From positions 486,407 through 550,406 of the forward strand of contig WHVD01000056.1 in NCBI GenBank assembly GCA_015178975.1: a stretch of 64,000 nt of DNA, given 5' to 3'. Positions 35,225 through 45,718 of this stretch are shown piece by piece. Source of the stretch: Hysterangium stoloniferum (taxonomy: Eukaryota > Basidiomycota > Agaricomycetes > Hysterangiales > Hysterangiaceae). Below the pieces are notes generated by a model, which saw nothing but the letters and a program-made list of their open reading frames with translations, ran no database searches and was not told the origin of the DNA. Made by a program: the position numbers and the translations under genes. Each line of letters starts with the position of its first letter. Position 1 is the stretch's first letter.

Positions 35225-36401
35225 TCAATGGGTCCCGCCGTCTGCTTGCAGTTCCTCAAACTTCTGTCGTACCAAACCGATATTCATCCGTAGCGCTGCA
35301 GTCTCTGCGGGTATTCTCAGCGAAGGTAAATAACCAAAAGCCACCTAGCTTGCTCACCTATGGCGGGGTCATGCACTATCACCATGATATACGTGTTGCG
35401 CGTCAGTTCATCCAGCACAGCCGTGAACCCCGGAAGCTCCATTTCTAACGAGTGAAAATCTTCGCGTAAGCGTGTACAAGAATGTTTGAAGCCCTTGATT
35501 AGCTCGGACGTGCGTTCGTAACGGGTTGCTTCCATCACAGGCCGCGTGGCGTCTACGGCATTATGTGTTGACAAGTCGGTGCTTGTTTGTTCGGTAGATT
35601 CAGATGTAGCAATCACAAGGAATGTCGTACGCTCAAATAGGACAACCTCGGTTGCGCCACAGGCTTCGCCAAAAATGGCAAGGTGTTGAGCGAGAATCGG
35701 AGCGTTCGGAATCAAGTGGTGGACAATTCGGGACCATGCCTAGAAATATGGCAGGAATTCAGGTAATGAAGAAGCCGACGGAGCATGCGGCGTCGCTCAC
35801 TTTGTACAAACTCTCGTCCCATATGCTCGTACCAAAAATGGTAATGGGGATTTCGTGAGCAGTAGCCTCTAGATCCCGTTTCTTCGCCGCAAACAGCGCT
35901 TCTTTATCACCTCTAACGAGGTCCATCTTGTGAACCAGGACAAACACAGCAGCATTGGGACTGAAAGCGGACAATGACTGGAGACAATCTTTGTAGTACT
36001 GGAGATCTGTATCTCTATCGCGAGATTCGACATCAAAAACATAGATAAGCACGCCCACGTGCTGGAATATACTTGACCGTTGGGTCGTAAGGTAGTGATC
36101 CATGAATGCCTCTTGACCACCACAATCCCACAGGTTGAGTATCAAGTCACCGAGAAAGCGAACGTGGTTCTGCTCTACATCGATAGTTGCACCCAGACGA
36201 CCCGTCAAGGAGGCGGGATTGTTTGCACTGCAACAAAATCAGTATAGATGACCACTAGAACGTTTGCTGAGTGAGGCCTTACAAGATAACAGAGCGCATC
36301 GACGTCTTGCCACTACCGCTCTTCCCCATTAATAAAACCTTCGGAAGTCAATGAAAACTGTTCATAATACGACAATCGGCGATAAAAACCTTCTTTTTCA
36401 T
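35225..36401 (-). CDS. Rag-family GTPase Gtr1 (RagA/B type)
   Basis: Small GTPase that, with Gtr2, signals amino-acid status to TORC1 on the vacuole. Exons 36390-36401, 36283-36338, 35801-36227, 35358-35739, 35225-35304 give 318 residues, normal for Gtr1. GTPase motifs: LLMGKSGSGKTSMRS (P-loop), LGATIDVEQNHVRFLG, LNLWDCGGQEAFMDHY (switch II), VLVHKMDLV (base recognition). The C-terminal part after about residue 180 is the Roadblock-type dimerisation domain with FGEACGATEVVLFERTTFLVIA. The first exon encodes only MKKK, as often in this family. The gene is followed on the same strand by lumazine synthase upstream, with no sign of a functional link. Confidence 0.92.
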
Positions 36402-36631
36402 GATTACAGACAGTTTGTGGATCGGTAAGATTGTGCGTTGGATTTGCGCATCGGGACTTCCTAAGGCAGGATGCGCCGTGGGAAAGTTGTAATAGTTTTC
36501 CTGAATGCCTACCTACTATAACTTAAGACTTGCATGTTATTTAAACCCAGCAGTATATATAATACTATCGCTTTCACAATTGATTGCAGTGAGAACACAC
36601 AATAATGACAGTTGTTGCTGCAGAAACATCC

Positions 36632-37273
<642 letters not shown>

Positions 37274-37331
37274 GGCTGGCAGTGTTGCATCCAATGCGCT
37301 GGGCGCTTTTTCACATACTTTCTTCCAAAAC

Positions 37332-38636
37332 ATGGCTGTGGCCACCACCTCCCAATCAGATACAAATCTTGCCAGTAAGTCCTGATTATGGTCGATACGG
37401 TGCAGACCCATATCAATATGATTACAGCGACATACACTTTGATCCACACTTTCTTATTATCACGATCCCATGACAAGGCAGCTGCCGCTGTGAAAAAGGC
37501 TGCGAAAAACATCGTTGTCCTGAAGGATGATATCAAAGTGGACGAGGATGCTACTTTAGACGAGATTATTAAATGGTGGAAGACAAGGAAGGCGGAGAAC
37601 GCGTTAGTTGCATTACCCCGTCATTTTCGCAAGCTCATAGCTTCCCTGCAGGAAAACGGAGGAAAGCTCAGACTCGAGTGGTGAGAGTTCACCATCTAAT
37701 TCCAGAAGTTTAACTCAAATTATTTCTTTAGATTCTTCTGACGATTCTGATTCATCGTGTATGTGGTATATGTTACCCTTTTCGACTCATGTCTGATACT
37801 CCTTCAGCGGGCAGCTCCTCTGATTCGGAATCTAGCTCTGACAGCTCTGACAGCTCTGACTCCGATTGTAGGTTCGGATAATTATCGACTTCACACATTA
37901 ACATCCAGACTTAGCTGATGCGTCGACTTCCCCTGGGTCTGCAGCTGGAAAGCCAGCTCCCGGAGCCAAGGAGCTGATCAAACCACTGGCTAATGGGGGC
38001 AGCAAAACGCCAACCACAGTTGAGATACCAAAGAAGTCTAAAAAAGTGGAAACTTCCGACTCTAGCTCTGATAGCGAAAGTGTATCTAAAGGGGCCAGAG
38101 TCATAACCAAAGACAAACCACATAAGCCAGCTGCTGAATCGGAATCTGCTGCTGCTGAAGCGAGCGCAAGAGCAACGAAAAAACGACGCATTTCGGGATC
38201 TGGAGAGTCTGTTCCTACGGCTGTTGTGTCCGAGGAAACAGCAACCCCTACAGCAACCCCGAATGGCGGTAAAAATGGGAAAAAGCCACGTAAAAGTAAC
38301 ACGCCATTCCAGAGAATCAAAGCAGACAGTGTTCAATTCCATGATGAACGCCTGAAGGACAATGCTTTTGTTTCGAAGGTGAGTCAACCTTTGCCTCTAG
38401 AACATGACTTGACATGGATGGCTCGTTTCAGGGCGGATCGACCAATGACTATGGCGCTCGGGCAAACGCGGATTTAATAGTAACTCGAGGCGATGGCTTT
38501 AGAAAGGAGAAAAACAAAAAGAAACGTGGAAGTTATCGTGGGGGAGAGATTACTGTTGGTCCCTCTCCTGCAGAGTTGGGGGGTATTTCTGACCTTATAT
38601 CATTAGATGCAAAGTCACAGCATCAAATTCGATTGA
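37332..38636 (+). CDS. SRP40 / Nopp140-like nucleolar protein
   Basis: Acidic-serine nucleolar chaperone family linked to snoRNP biogenesis. The N-terminus reads as a short LisH-like helix pair (LIHTFLLSRSHDKAAAAVKKA). Then come Ser/Asp runs (SSSDSESSSDSSDSSDSDS), Lys-rich linkers (KKSKKVETSDSSSDSES, ATKKRRISGSG), and the strongly conserved C-terminal domain: TPFQRIKADSVQFHDERLKDN, NDYGARANADLIVTRG, FRKEKNKKKRGSYRGGEIT, finished by MQSHSIKFD from an exon at 38607-38636. Exons 1 and 2 start at 37332 and 37428. The junction near 37680 is unresolved: keeping frame needs either a 28-nt intron or another site I did not find. The C-terminal exons are secure. Confidence 0.85.
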
Positions 38637-38774
38637 TTGGCTGGGATGGTTTTGGTCATGCATATATGTTCTGGGATCTAGACTTATCTCTATACCTTAG
38701 AGAACTTCGTTTCCTATACCTTAGAGAAACTACGTCGGTTGTTGAGGCCATTCAGCAACAAGCACATAATATGA

Positions 38775-40590
38775 TCATATCGCTTCTAATGAACGTATGA
38801 AATTGTAGGTTACCCAATCCGAGTCTAATCCGACTACGTCTTTCTGTGGACTTTTTAACCCCACGCCCCCCAGTAGCAAAGGTTTGCGACCTTCGTACAG
38901 ACAAACAATTTTGGGTAACAACCAATTGCTATGTGGAACAACCAACACAGTCCCATTAGAGATTATAGAAGTTTGGATATCTTCAGGTAGTAACCATGGT
39001 CTAAGCGTTATGACAAAACGATTATCCCACAAGATAACTTGCTCCGTTTTTATAAACATAAATACAGACGTTATGTCTTGTTCACAGGGCGATGAAATGC
39101 CATGTCGCTTGATTGGCGGCTGTCGAGATGCAAGCCATCCAGGATTCCCTAACTCGTTTCCGTCTTGAGCTAGTTGAAACTCGCCATCGGACACGAAGGT
39201 TATAGGTCGCCATAAAACTTCACTACCGAGGGTGAATGGTTTTCTGTTACTATGTGAGTTCCAAAGATGATGGCAAATCTTCTGGAGATTAGTAGAGCCA
39301 CGGAACGCTTCGGCTGCAGGAGTGCCCCATGGCTTGGGAGAAATGAAACGGAGGATGCGGAGTACAATGGCTCGTTGGATCTGAGGAGCGAGTATCCTGT
39401 CGTAAATATAAGGTTGAAATGCCAGTGTCGATGGTGCGGACTGCCGTCTAGTTTTCAGTAAGAACCTAGTCACTATTGATCTCCGATCTTAGCCTCATAC
39501 AAACCATCCTTATCAATATTTTACCTTCATCGTCTATCTGGTGCTGTGACTGTAGCGCGACGTTCGCTGCCACCTGTAACCGTGATACCATGGGCATATC
39601 TCTTGACAGTCCACTGGTAAGCGCGTCGAGTTTGTTTACTGACCGTTCAATCTGCTTTACGTTAATTCGCGGCAGCTCCGCAGAGGGTCCAACAGGAGTC
39701 TGGAGACAAATTGAAGCTGGGTCGATATCAGAAGTTAACTATGAGAGAGAAGATATGAACCTTTCCTCCTAAGAGGTAATGTCGAATGTAATTGCGCGGC
39801 GTTAATAATGGCTGGAAATTGGTGGGGTCATTGACATAGGGTAGGTTATGGAGGTCACATGTCGCCAAAATGCGAGACTATTAAGATGAAAACATGTAGT
39901 AACGCATTTGGTGTTGCAAAAAATCCAACTCACCTTGGGCACACTCAATAAAGGCCGCACAATCCAATGGTGCATGCTTGATATTTTTTCATCTTCAAGA
40001 GTCATCCCCCAGCGACGACAGCGACGCATAGCTGTGAAGTTCAAAGAACCCTCGTTTTGAGTGGACAATCTCATAAGTAGCGTCTCGACATTATCATCTC
40101 CGTGATGACCGGTGGCTAAGACAGTAGCGTTCAGTTCTTTCATTGCGGTGAACAGAATCCTATATCGTGCTTCGCGAGCAACAGTTTCGAACGGCTTCCC
40201 AGGAAGGGGACGATTTGGAAAGGGTGGCTGCGACCATGGAATTGTGAGGACGCGAAATGGGATATTAAAGCGTTGAGCAAATTGCCGACAGCGCTCCGCT
40301 GTATCCGCAGACTTGGGTTGCAGTGAATGGTCTACAGACAACGCTACTACTTCAGACGGGCCATCATAGTCTACTTCCCTTTGTAGCAGCCAAGAGCGGA
40401 GAAGATAAAGTAGACAGGTAGAGTCAGCTCCGCCCGAGTACGCAACGGCTGCATATTATAAGAAAATTGATGCATAGCGTTGAGAATACTGAGTGAGACC
40501 TAGCACTTTCGATTTTCCCCATCCGTTGGGTGGTCGGCTTTGACGCAGCATGTGTCCAAGCTCCCCATAAGAGAGTGGTGATTTGCTCAT
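38775..40590 (-). CDS. tRNA(Ile)-lysidine synthase-like PP-loop protein (TilS family)
   Basis: N-type ATP pyrophosphatase; in bacteria and organelles the family converts the wobble C of tRNA-Ile(CAU) to lysidine. Exons 40500-40590, 39934-40448, 39761-39877, 39525-39699, 38775-39472 give 531 residues. The PP-loop is [16 protein letters not shown]; further marks are [45 protein letters not shown] and [24 protein letters not shown]. The C-terminal 230 residues are weakly conserved. Most likely it acts on mitochondrial tRNA, inferred from the family rather than from a clear presequence. Convergent with the SRP40-like gene, 138 bp apart. Confidence 0.88.
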
Positions 40591-41160
40591 GCTTTAGCTC
40601 TAGTTAAACGCAATGATTCAAGTTTTGAGATGATCTACTTGGCAGTCAGCACTGGGCATGAGGCTGTAAAAGATAGAAAGGTACACTAATTGAGCATTGT
40701 CTGAACACCTGAACTTGATGTGGTAGACACGCAGAGCGACGTCTAAGCGCTCAAACTACCCTCCGGAATTGTCACGGACACGTTTACAAATAAAATATTA
40801 TGAGACCATAGAGATATTCTTTGGACGTTATTAGATATTTCTATGGTCTCATATTTTATAAAAGAAAATAAATGAAGATGCAAACTCGAAAAATAAAATA
40901 AAATAAAATAAAATTCTAAATATTCTAATAACTCTTTCCAATTCACGGCGTTTTGGGAGCCCGTAGTCATTGTTCAAGCACCTATCCTAAAAACAATGAT
41001 GTGATCTAATGTTTAAGTTCCACATACTAGAACAGGTTTCCAGCTTCGTCTACTACGTAATGTATACTGTACGAGAAGTCGTATGGTTGGGTAGGAGAGC
41101 GTTAGCTCTCCGCGTATGCGTGGGAAGACTCGCCGCTCACCCACCAAAGCCTGCCTGCCA
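40591..41160. other. Start of repeat-rich stretch, no gene
   Basis: Contains a hairpin at 40797-40855 and an (AAAAT)n tract near 40888-40913. The short frames here have no motif. Confidence 0.5.
40797..40855. repeat. Near-perfect hairpin
   Basis: ATGAGACCATAG at the left and CTATGGTCTCAT at the right extend to arms of about 20-25 bases with a loop of about 14. It could be a small palindromic repeat or a transcription terminator-like structure; function unknown. Confidence 0.7.
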
Positions 41161-41833
41161 CTGTAAGTGTCAGTTCATTTGTTTGAATTGTACTTCTTGC
41201 TTGTTTTTGAAATACTGGAGTGCCCAGACAGTTCATGTGAGGGCACACACACATACATAAGTTAAAGCCAAACTCCACTTGTCTTTAGAACTGGACCCCC
41301 AATTAAGTACATACATACCCTCTGGCCTTCCACCTAGTTTTCCCTTGTTTCTGACACCTTAGCACCTTTGGACTCTCTTGAAGCACAAGATTTTACTATA
41401 TAATATGCCAGCTTCAGGTATTTGGCAATTGTGGGATAGTTGGACATTCCCGCTCTTACCTTAGTTAGTATTTCGAGATGCCAATAACTAGTATTTAAGT
41501 CCACCTGTAATGTAGCTACAAGGCAATCAGAATATCAACTCAGAACACTTGTATACATCTCTCATAGTCTCACTCTAAATATCTTGCTCTCCATCTCTGC
41601 TTGCACTTGCTCACCCTCGGTCCCTGACCCTTTGACCCAACACTCAACTTATCCTTCAGTTTCCAATCAGTGACTTACCGAGAGGTTTACTCAACAGGAC
41701 TAGTTTTCTGCCCACCCGAAATTTAAGGACACCTGATGGTAACTTGCGAGGGTGCAGCATATAAGCTGAAGCCACATCCTTCTGTTTGGTCCCCATCAGT
41801 CTACCGACATCAGTCAGTTTTCTGTTCTTAACA
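41160..41833 (+). mobile_element. Solo or degraded LTR of the same family as the gypsy LTR at 58381-59106
   Basis: The right end (TTAACA at about 41828-41833) and the 500 bases before it match the gypsy 3' LTR read in the element's own direction, sharing GGCAATCAGAATATC, CCCGAAATTTAAGGACA and CTTCAGTTT-type blocks at the same spacing. Divergence is clear, so the copy is older. The left boundary is not resolved. No internal element sequence is attached, so it looks like a solo LTR fossil. Confidence 0.7.
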
Positions 41834-41974
41834 CTTAGAAACTTTGGCTGGGGCCCATAACCTGTAACAAATCATGCTCAGTCAACACAAGTGGGTCATG
41901 TGACTATACAGTACATATATATATTTAGTCCCTGTAAAGGGTACTGTGAGCTACATATAAGTAAATATGGTAGT

Positions 41975-42583
41975 TGTCACGAACGTACAAGCTCAAATTT
42001 CGATAATATTCAATTTAACATTTCTTCGACTTTTCTTTGACTTTCCAACTCGATTTCCGACTCGACTTCCAATTCGACTTCCAACTCGACTATTCTTCAA
42101 CAATATCTTTGACTATTCTTCGACAATATCTTCAACAATATTGACTTGTCTCAGTGTCACAACCGTCACATGTCACATATTGTCACAAACATTCAAAGGT
42201 AACTTTCGACAACTCTTCGACCTATCGAATTCGACTCGACAAACCGAACATTAATCGACACCATCAAATCTCTTTCGACATGTCTCATTTCGACGTCATA
42301 TATGATTTCATAATTAGTTCATAACATAGTCATAACGATATGACGAAAAGCATAAAAGGGCTACGAAAGGAGCGAGGGAAGTCAGTCGAAATATCTGTAT
42401 ATTAGTGATATTAGTAATCTACTTTGTCGTAACTTCTTCGACAAATACTTTCGTGAGTTCTCGCGACTGGTAATAGCCTCTTACTTCATTGACAGGGCGA
42501 ATATATACTTCGTCAAACGAGGCTTTCGAGTTCGATTAGTAGAATATTATTCAACTTTATAGAAGAATAATCGATTCATGACA
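41975..42583 (+). mobile_element. LTR fossil, copy 1 of a tandem pair
   Basis: Begins TGTCACGAA and ends TTCATGACA, giving the inverted ends expected of an LTR. Length about 609 bp, with repeated TCGAC motifs. No coding part adjoins. A diverged relative follows directly. Confidence 0.6.
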
Positions 42584-42911
42584 CTCAGGTTGATGTCATT
42601 GATGATTTCACTTTGATATCATATTATCATCATAGGTAAATGATATATAGTATATAAGGGCAATGATAGGAACGAAGAAAGTCAGTCAGAAAACCTGTAT
42701 TATATTATATTATTACTGTATTACATAATCGTCGAACTTTTCCGAGTCCTTCTTTGACTTATTTATTCATGAGCCTCTGTGTCCTATTTTTGCCTCATGC
42801 TTTATCAACAGGACAAATTAATACTTCGTCGAATGAGGCATCTTTATTTGATATTGTTGAATATTCTTTGATTGTTTATTCGACTTTATTGAGTAAAATT
42901 CAATTCGTGAC
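42584..42911 (+). mobile_element. LTR fossil, copy 2, shortened at its left side
   Basis: Matches the second half of the preceding LTR: both have AAGGGC, then GAAGTCAGTC, then an ACAGG..AA..AATA..ACTTCGTC block and end near GTGACA/ATGACA. Divergence is roughly a quarter to a third of positions by eye, so the pair is old. Confidence 0.6.
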
Positions 42912-43676
42912 AGTGAGTAACATACCTCAATTGACACAAATGGGTGAATCAACTGATGTATGGGTAGTGTTAATATTGAAGATAAGTACAGTAAATTGAG
43001 AGAATAGGAATGAGATACAGTATACATATGTAAGGGAGACACAATGTGGGCATCAGGCTAAGCTGTTATGTATGTGGTGCATGAGTGTGTGAGAGCCTAA
43101 TTCAACATAAAGCATACTATTTCGAGAGAAATCAGGCATTTTGTGGGTGCATGCACAAGCAAAATTGCACTTCAGAGGCAAGTTTGAAACCTCACCTAGG
43201 TATAGTCCCATGGCCGATTTTAGCACAAGGTATCACAATTGCAGAACTTGACCAAACTACTTCAAATATTTGGCTTTGGACATTTTCAGCATATTTTTAT
43301 GATTATCACGAAGTCCCCAAATAGCCCTTGAAGCCTGGAGCCGTGGGGCCGAGCTGAAATTAGTGAGCCATGGGCAGTACCTGGAACAGCTGTGAAACAG
43401 GAGTCAATGAACAGTAATTCAATAATGTTTCAATAATGTTGAAACAAGAGTCAATAACGTTGACTACAATAAAGATAAGTGAATAATAAGGACTAGAGAT
43501 TGAAATATCTAACTCACCGACAGGCCCAAAACATGAATTTTCCTTCATGCATAATTTATAATCTGCAATAATGTCATGAAATGCAAGGTATCCATCAATG
43601 CATTCCCATTTAGTTCGTCATTTTTTTGGTGAATTTGAAGGCAAAGATTGTTAAATAAAACCTAGAGTACTAGTAG
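42912..43676. other. Non-coding stretch between LTR fossils
   Basis: AT-rich and without a supported gene. GTTTCAATAATGTTGAAAC around 43426-43444 is a short palindrome. Confidence 0.4.
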
Positions 43677-44095
43677 TGTTGACGGAACATCCAACTTGTA
43701 AGCCTGGCCACCTTACCACATATGTCATCACCAACCTCTCCCATCAACCACTCATTGTTCCGCCACTTGGTATCACCCTTGTGCCTTATCATGTGGTCAT
43801 CATCACCAACCTCTCCCATCAGCCACTCATTGATCCTCCACTTTATTGTTAAGTAGCACCCCTGTGCCTGATCATGGGGTTCCTTGTTCTTCCACCCCAT
43901 TCACCTTGACTCTATATAAAAACCCCATATCCTATAGTGATAGGATATCTTCTCTTTGACCATTAATCCTTTCCCCACTCTTCCCTAGGGAACCTCGCAT
44001 TCACCTTGTATCCTACTGATATGTAAAAATAAAGAAAACTTAGTCCTGTCTGTGTTGACCGAGTGAGGCTGATACCGACAGCCTTACACAACTCC
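43677..44095 (+). mobile_element. LTR-like fossil with TATA and AATAAA signals
   Basis: Starts TGTTGAC and runs to about CTTACACA. It holds a TATA box (CTATATAAAAACC near 43910), a polyadenylation signal (AATAAAG near 44028), and an internal direct repeat around ACCAACCTCTCCCATCA (43731 and 43806). The order fits U3-R-U5 of an LTR. The family and target duplication were not established. Confidence 0.5.
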
Positions 44096-44153
44096 CCAAT
44101 AAATCTTCGTGAACGCTCCCAGGAACACAAGTTATGAAAGCTGATTATGTGTA

Positions 44154-44650
44154 TCATGACCGACATCTTGTTGGGCACGTGCTAAAGTTGTCAACTATTT
44201 TTACATTGCTGGCATGAGTTATCGAGGCCAGCAGAAAATTTTGCCAGGTTATAATCCCAAAAGCGCACATGCCTGAGAAGATGAACATAAGATATATCCC
44301 TAAACATGTGCTGAAAGCCGTGGATACAAAATGCCCACCTCCAAATGCCATCGCAAACTGAAAGAACGAGACTGCAGCTCGACCGCTACCACCGAAGCAG
44401 TGGTCCATAATGGCAATGTAAGAGTTTCGACCACTCATTTTGGCATTGACCACAATAAGTCGAATTGTCCAATCGGTAACGGCGCATAGCACTACCATCA
44501 GGATTATTCCTGTAAAAAATCCAGCTTGTCGTACTGCATAAGGTAAACCTTTTAAATATGGTCTAAATTCCCACCTTAACTTTAGGAAAACAGCGAAATA
44601 CCTATAATGCCTTCTCATAACATTAGCTCGATACGCGGCCGAATCTCAAA
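44154..44650 (-). pseudogene. Amino-acid transporter remnant (vacuolar AVT / SLC38-like)
   Basis: Matches one end of the Aa_trans family: GLPYAVRQAGFFTGIIL, TDWTIRLIVVNAKMSGRNSYI, MDHCFGGSGRAAVSFFQFA and, after an apparent intron, GMCAFGII. Family sequence stops right after GII and gives way to unrelated residues and a stop. Upstream, the sequence before GLPYAV is not family-like either. About 130 of an expected 450 or more residues remain. The LTR-like sequence next to its 3' side may have caused the loss. The host copy here is clearly non-functional. Confidence 0.75.
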
Positions 44651-44689
44651 AAAAAACAAGACCGACCAGCTCCTAGGATGGAATTTGCC

Positions 44690-44800
44690 ATACGCAAGGA
44701 CCCATTAAATTTGATACATATTATGATTCCGAGACACTGCGGACAAACCGAGCGCGTCAATCAGACACTCATGTATCCCCAGAATATTGTGGGCCTTACC
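44690..44800 (+). mobile_element. Scrap of a Ty3/gypsy integrase
   Basis: A short stretch reading GQTERVNQTL matches the integrase segment common to gypsy elements. Only some 20 residues are recognisable, so this is a decayed fossil. Confidence 0.5.
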
Positions 44801-45718
44801 AGGCGGGTGTATTTTAAATCCGGTGGATCACTACTATTTTTTCGCATGGACAAACTTACATTTAAAAGCTTGTTATAATTATTTTGATACTCCATTAATA
44901 AAACATAAAATGAATCAGCTTCTCCTATTCTCCAAGTGTTAAGGACTTGAAGTAGACCAAAAAATGGTCAGTTTGATTCACCAAATCTTTTTTGGATCTG
45001 ACACGATTGGTAAACTTATGCAATTTCAGCCTTATAGAATAATTGGTGGAATATTAGGGAGGCGATCGACGTAGCAATAGATGTCAGGACAACAGGATGT
45101 CTGGGTATTACATCAATTACTGGGATGTTAGTCAGTGCACCTAGTCTTTTTGAAAAGGCCGCGGATCCGCAAGATTTGTCATCGCTCTGCCGAGGCCGAC
45201 TGGCATGCCACACGTTTAATCCTTAACCGAGTTCAAAAAAAATCGCATCAAACTTTCGGATGGCAAAAAAAAAAGCTGAAGTTTAACAGAAAAAATGTAA
45301 AAACCAAATTACAAGAGTCAAAGTCTGGCGGAGAGGTGAGTTCTTCAGTCACCTAAAGGTGAGAAATGATATAAAGGCACACCTGCGGAGAAAAGCCTAT
45401 TAGTGCTCTTCGGTGCATAAACTGTCCCCTCGCACCCGCTGTATGAAGGAGCAATATTGGGGTACCGGGGGAGATATTCGGCGAAATTACCTTAATATTC
45501 TACGTTCTGACCGCAGTCCTTGCAGTAATAGAACCCCGAATTGACCAAACGTTTGGCGGATGGCGCGGGGGTTTTATTATTCCGAACACTGTATGGTCCG
45601 ATATAGCGCAACTTTATTCTTCCCGTATAGTATGTTCTACATCCGGTCCCGCTCGCGAGTACGAGGTATAAAAGGATGGCCAGTTTTCCCTGATTCCTAG
45701 CAAGGCTTCACCTCAACC
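44801..45718. other. Repeat-derived and promoter DNA before the aldehyde dehydrogenase
   Basis: No supported gene. The last 100 bases are GC-richer and include the TATA box of the next gene. Confidence 0.4.
45667..45674 (+). promoter_or_regulatory. TATA box of the aldehyde dehydrogenase gene
   Basis: TATAAAAG lies 52 bp upstream of the start codon at 45719 and is followed by a pyrimidine-rich 5' untranslated region. Confidence 0.65.

Noticed and set aside
37898-38387. Two minus-strand frames of 140-158 codons opposite the SRP40-like gene
   Set aside because: Complement of the Ser/Asp-rich repeats; no family match, while the plus strand has a conserved C-terminal domain.
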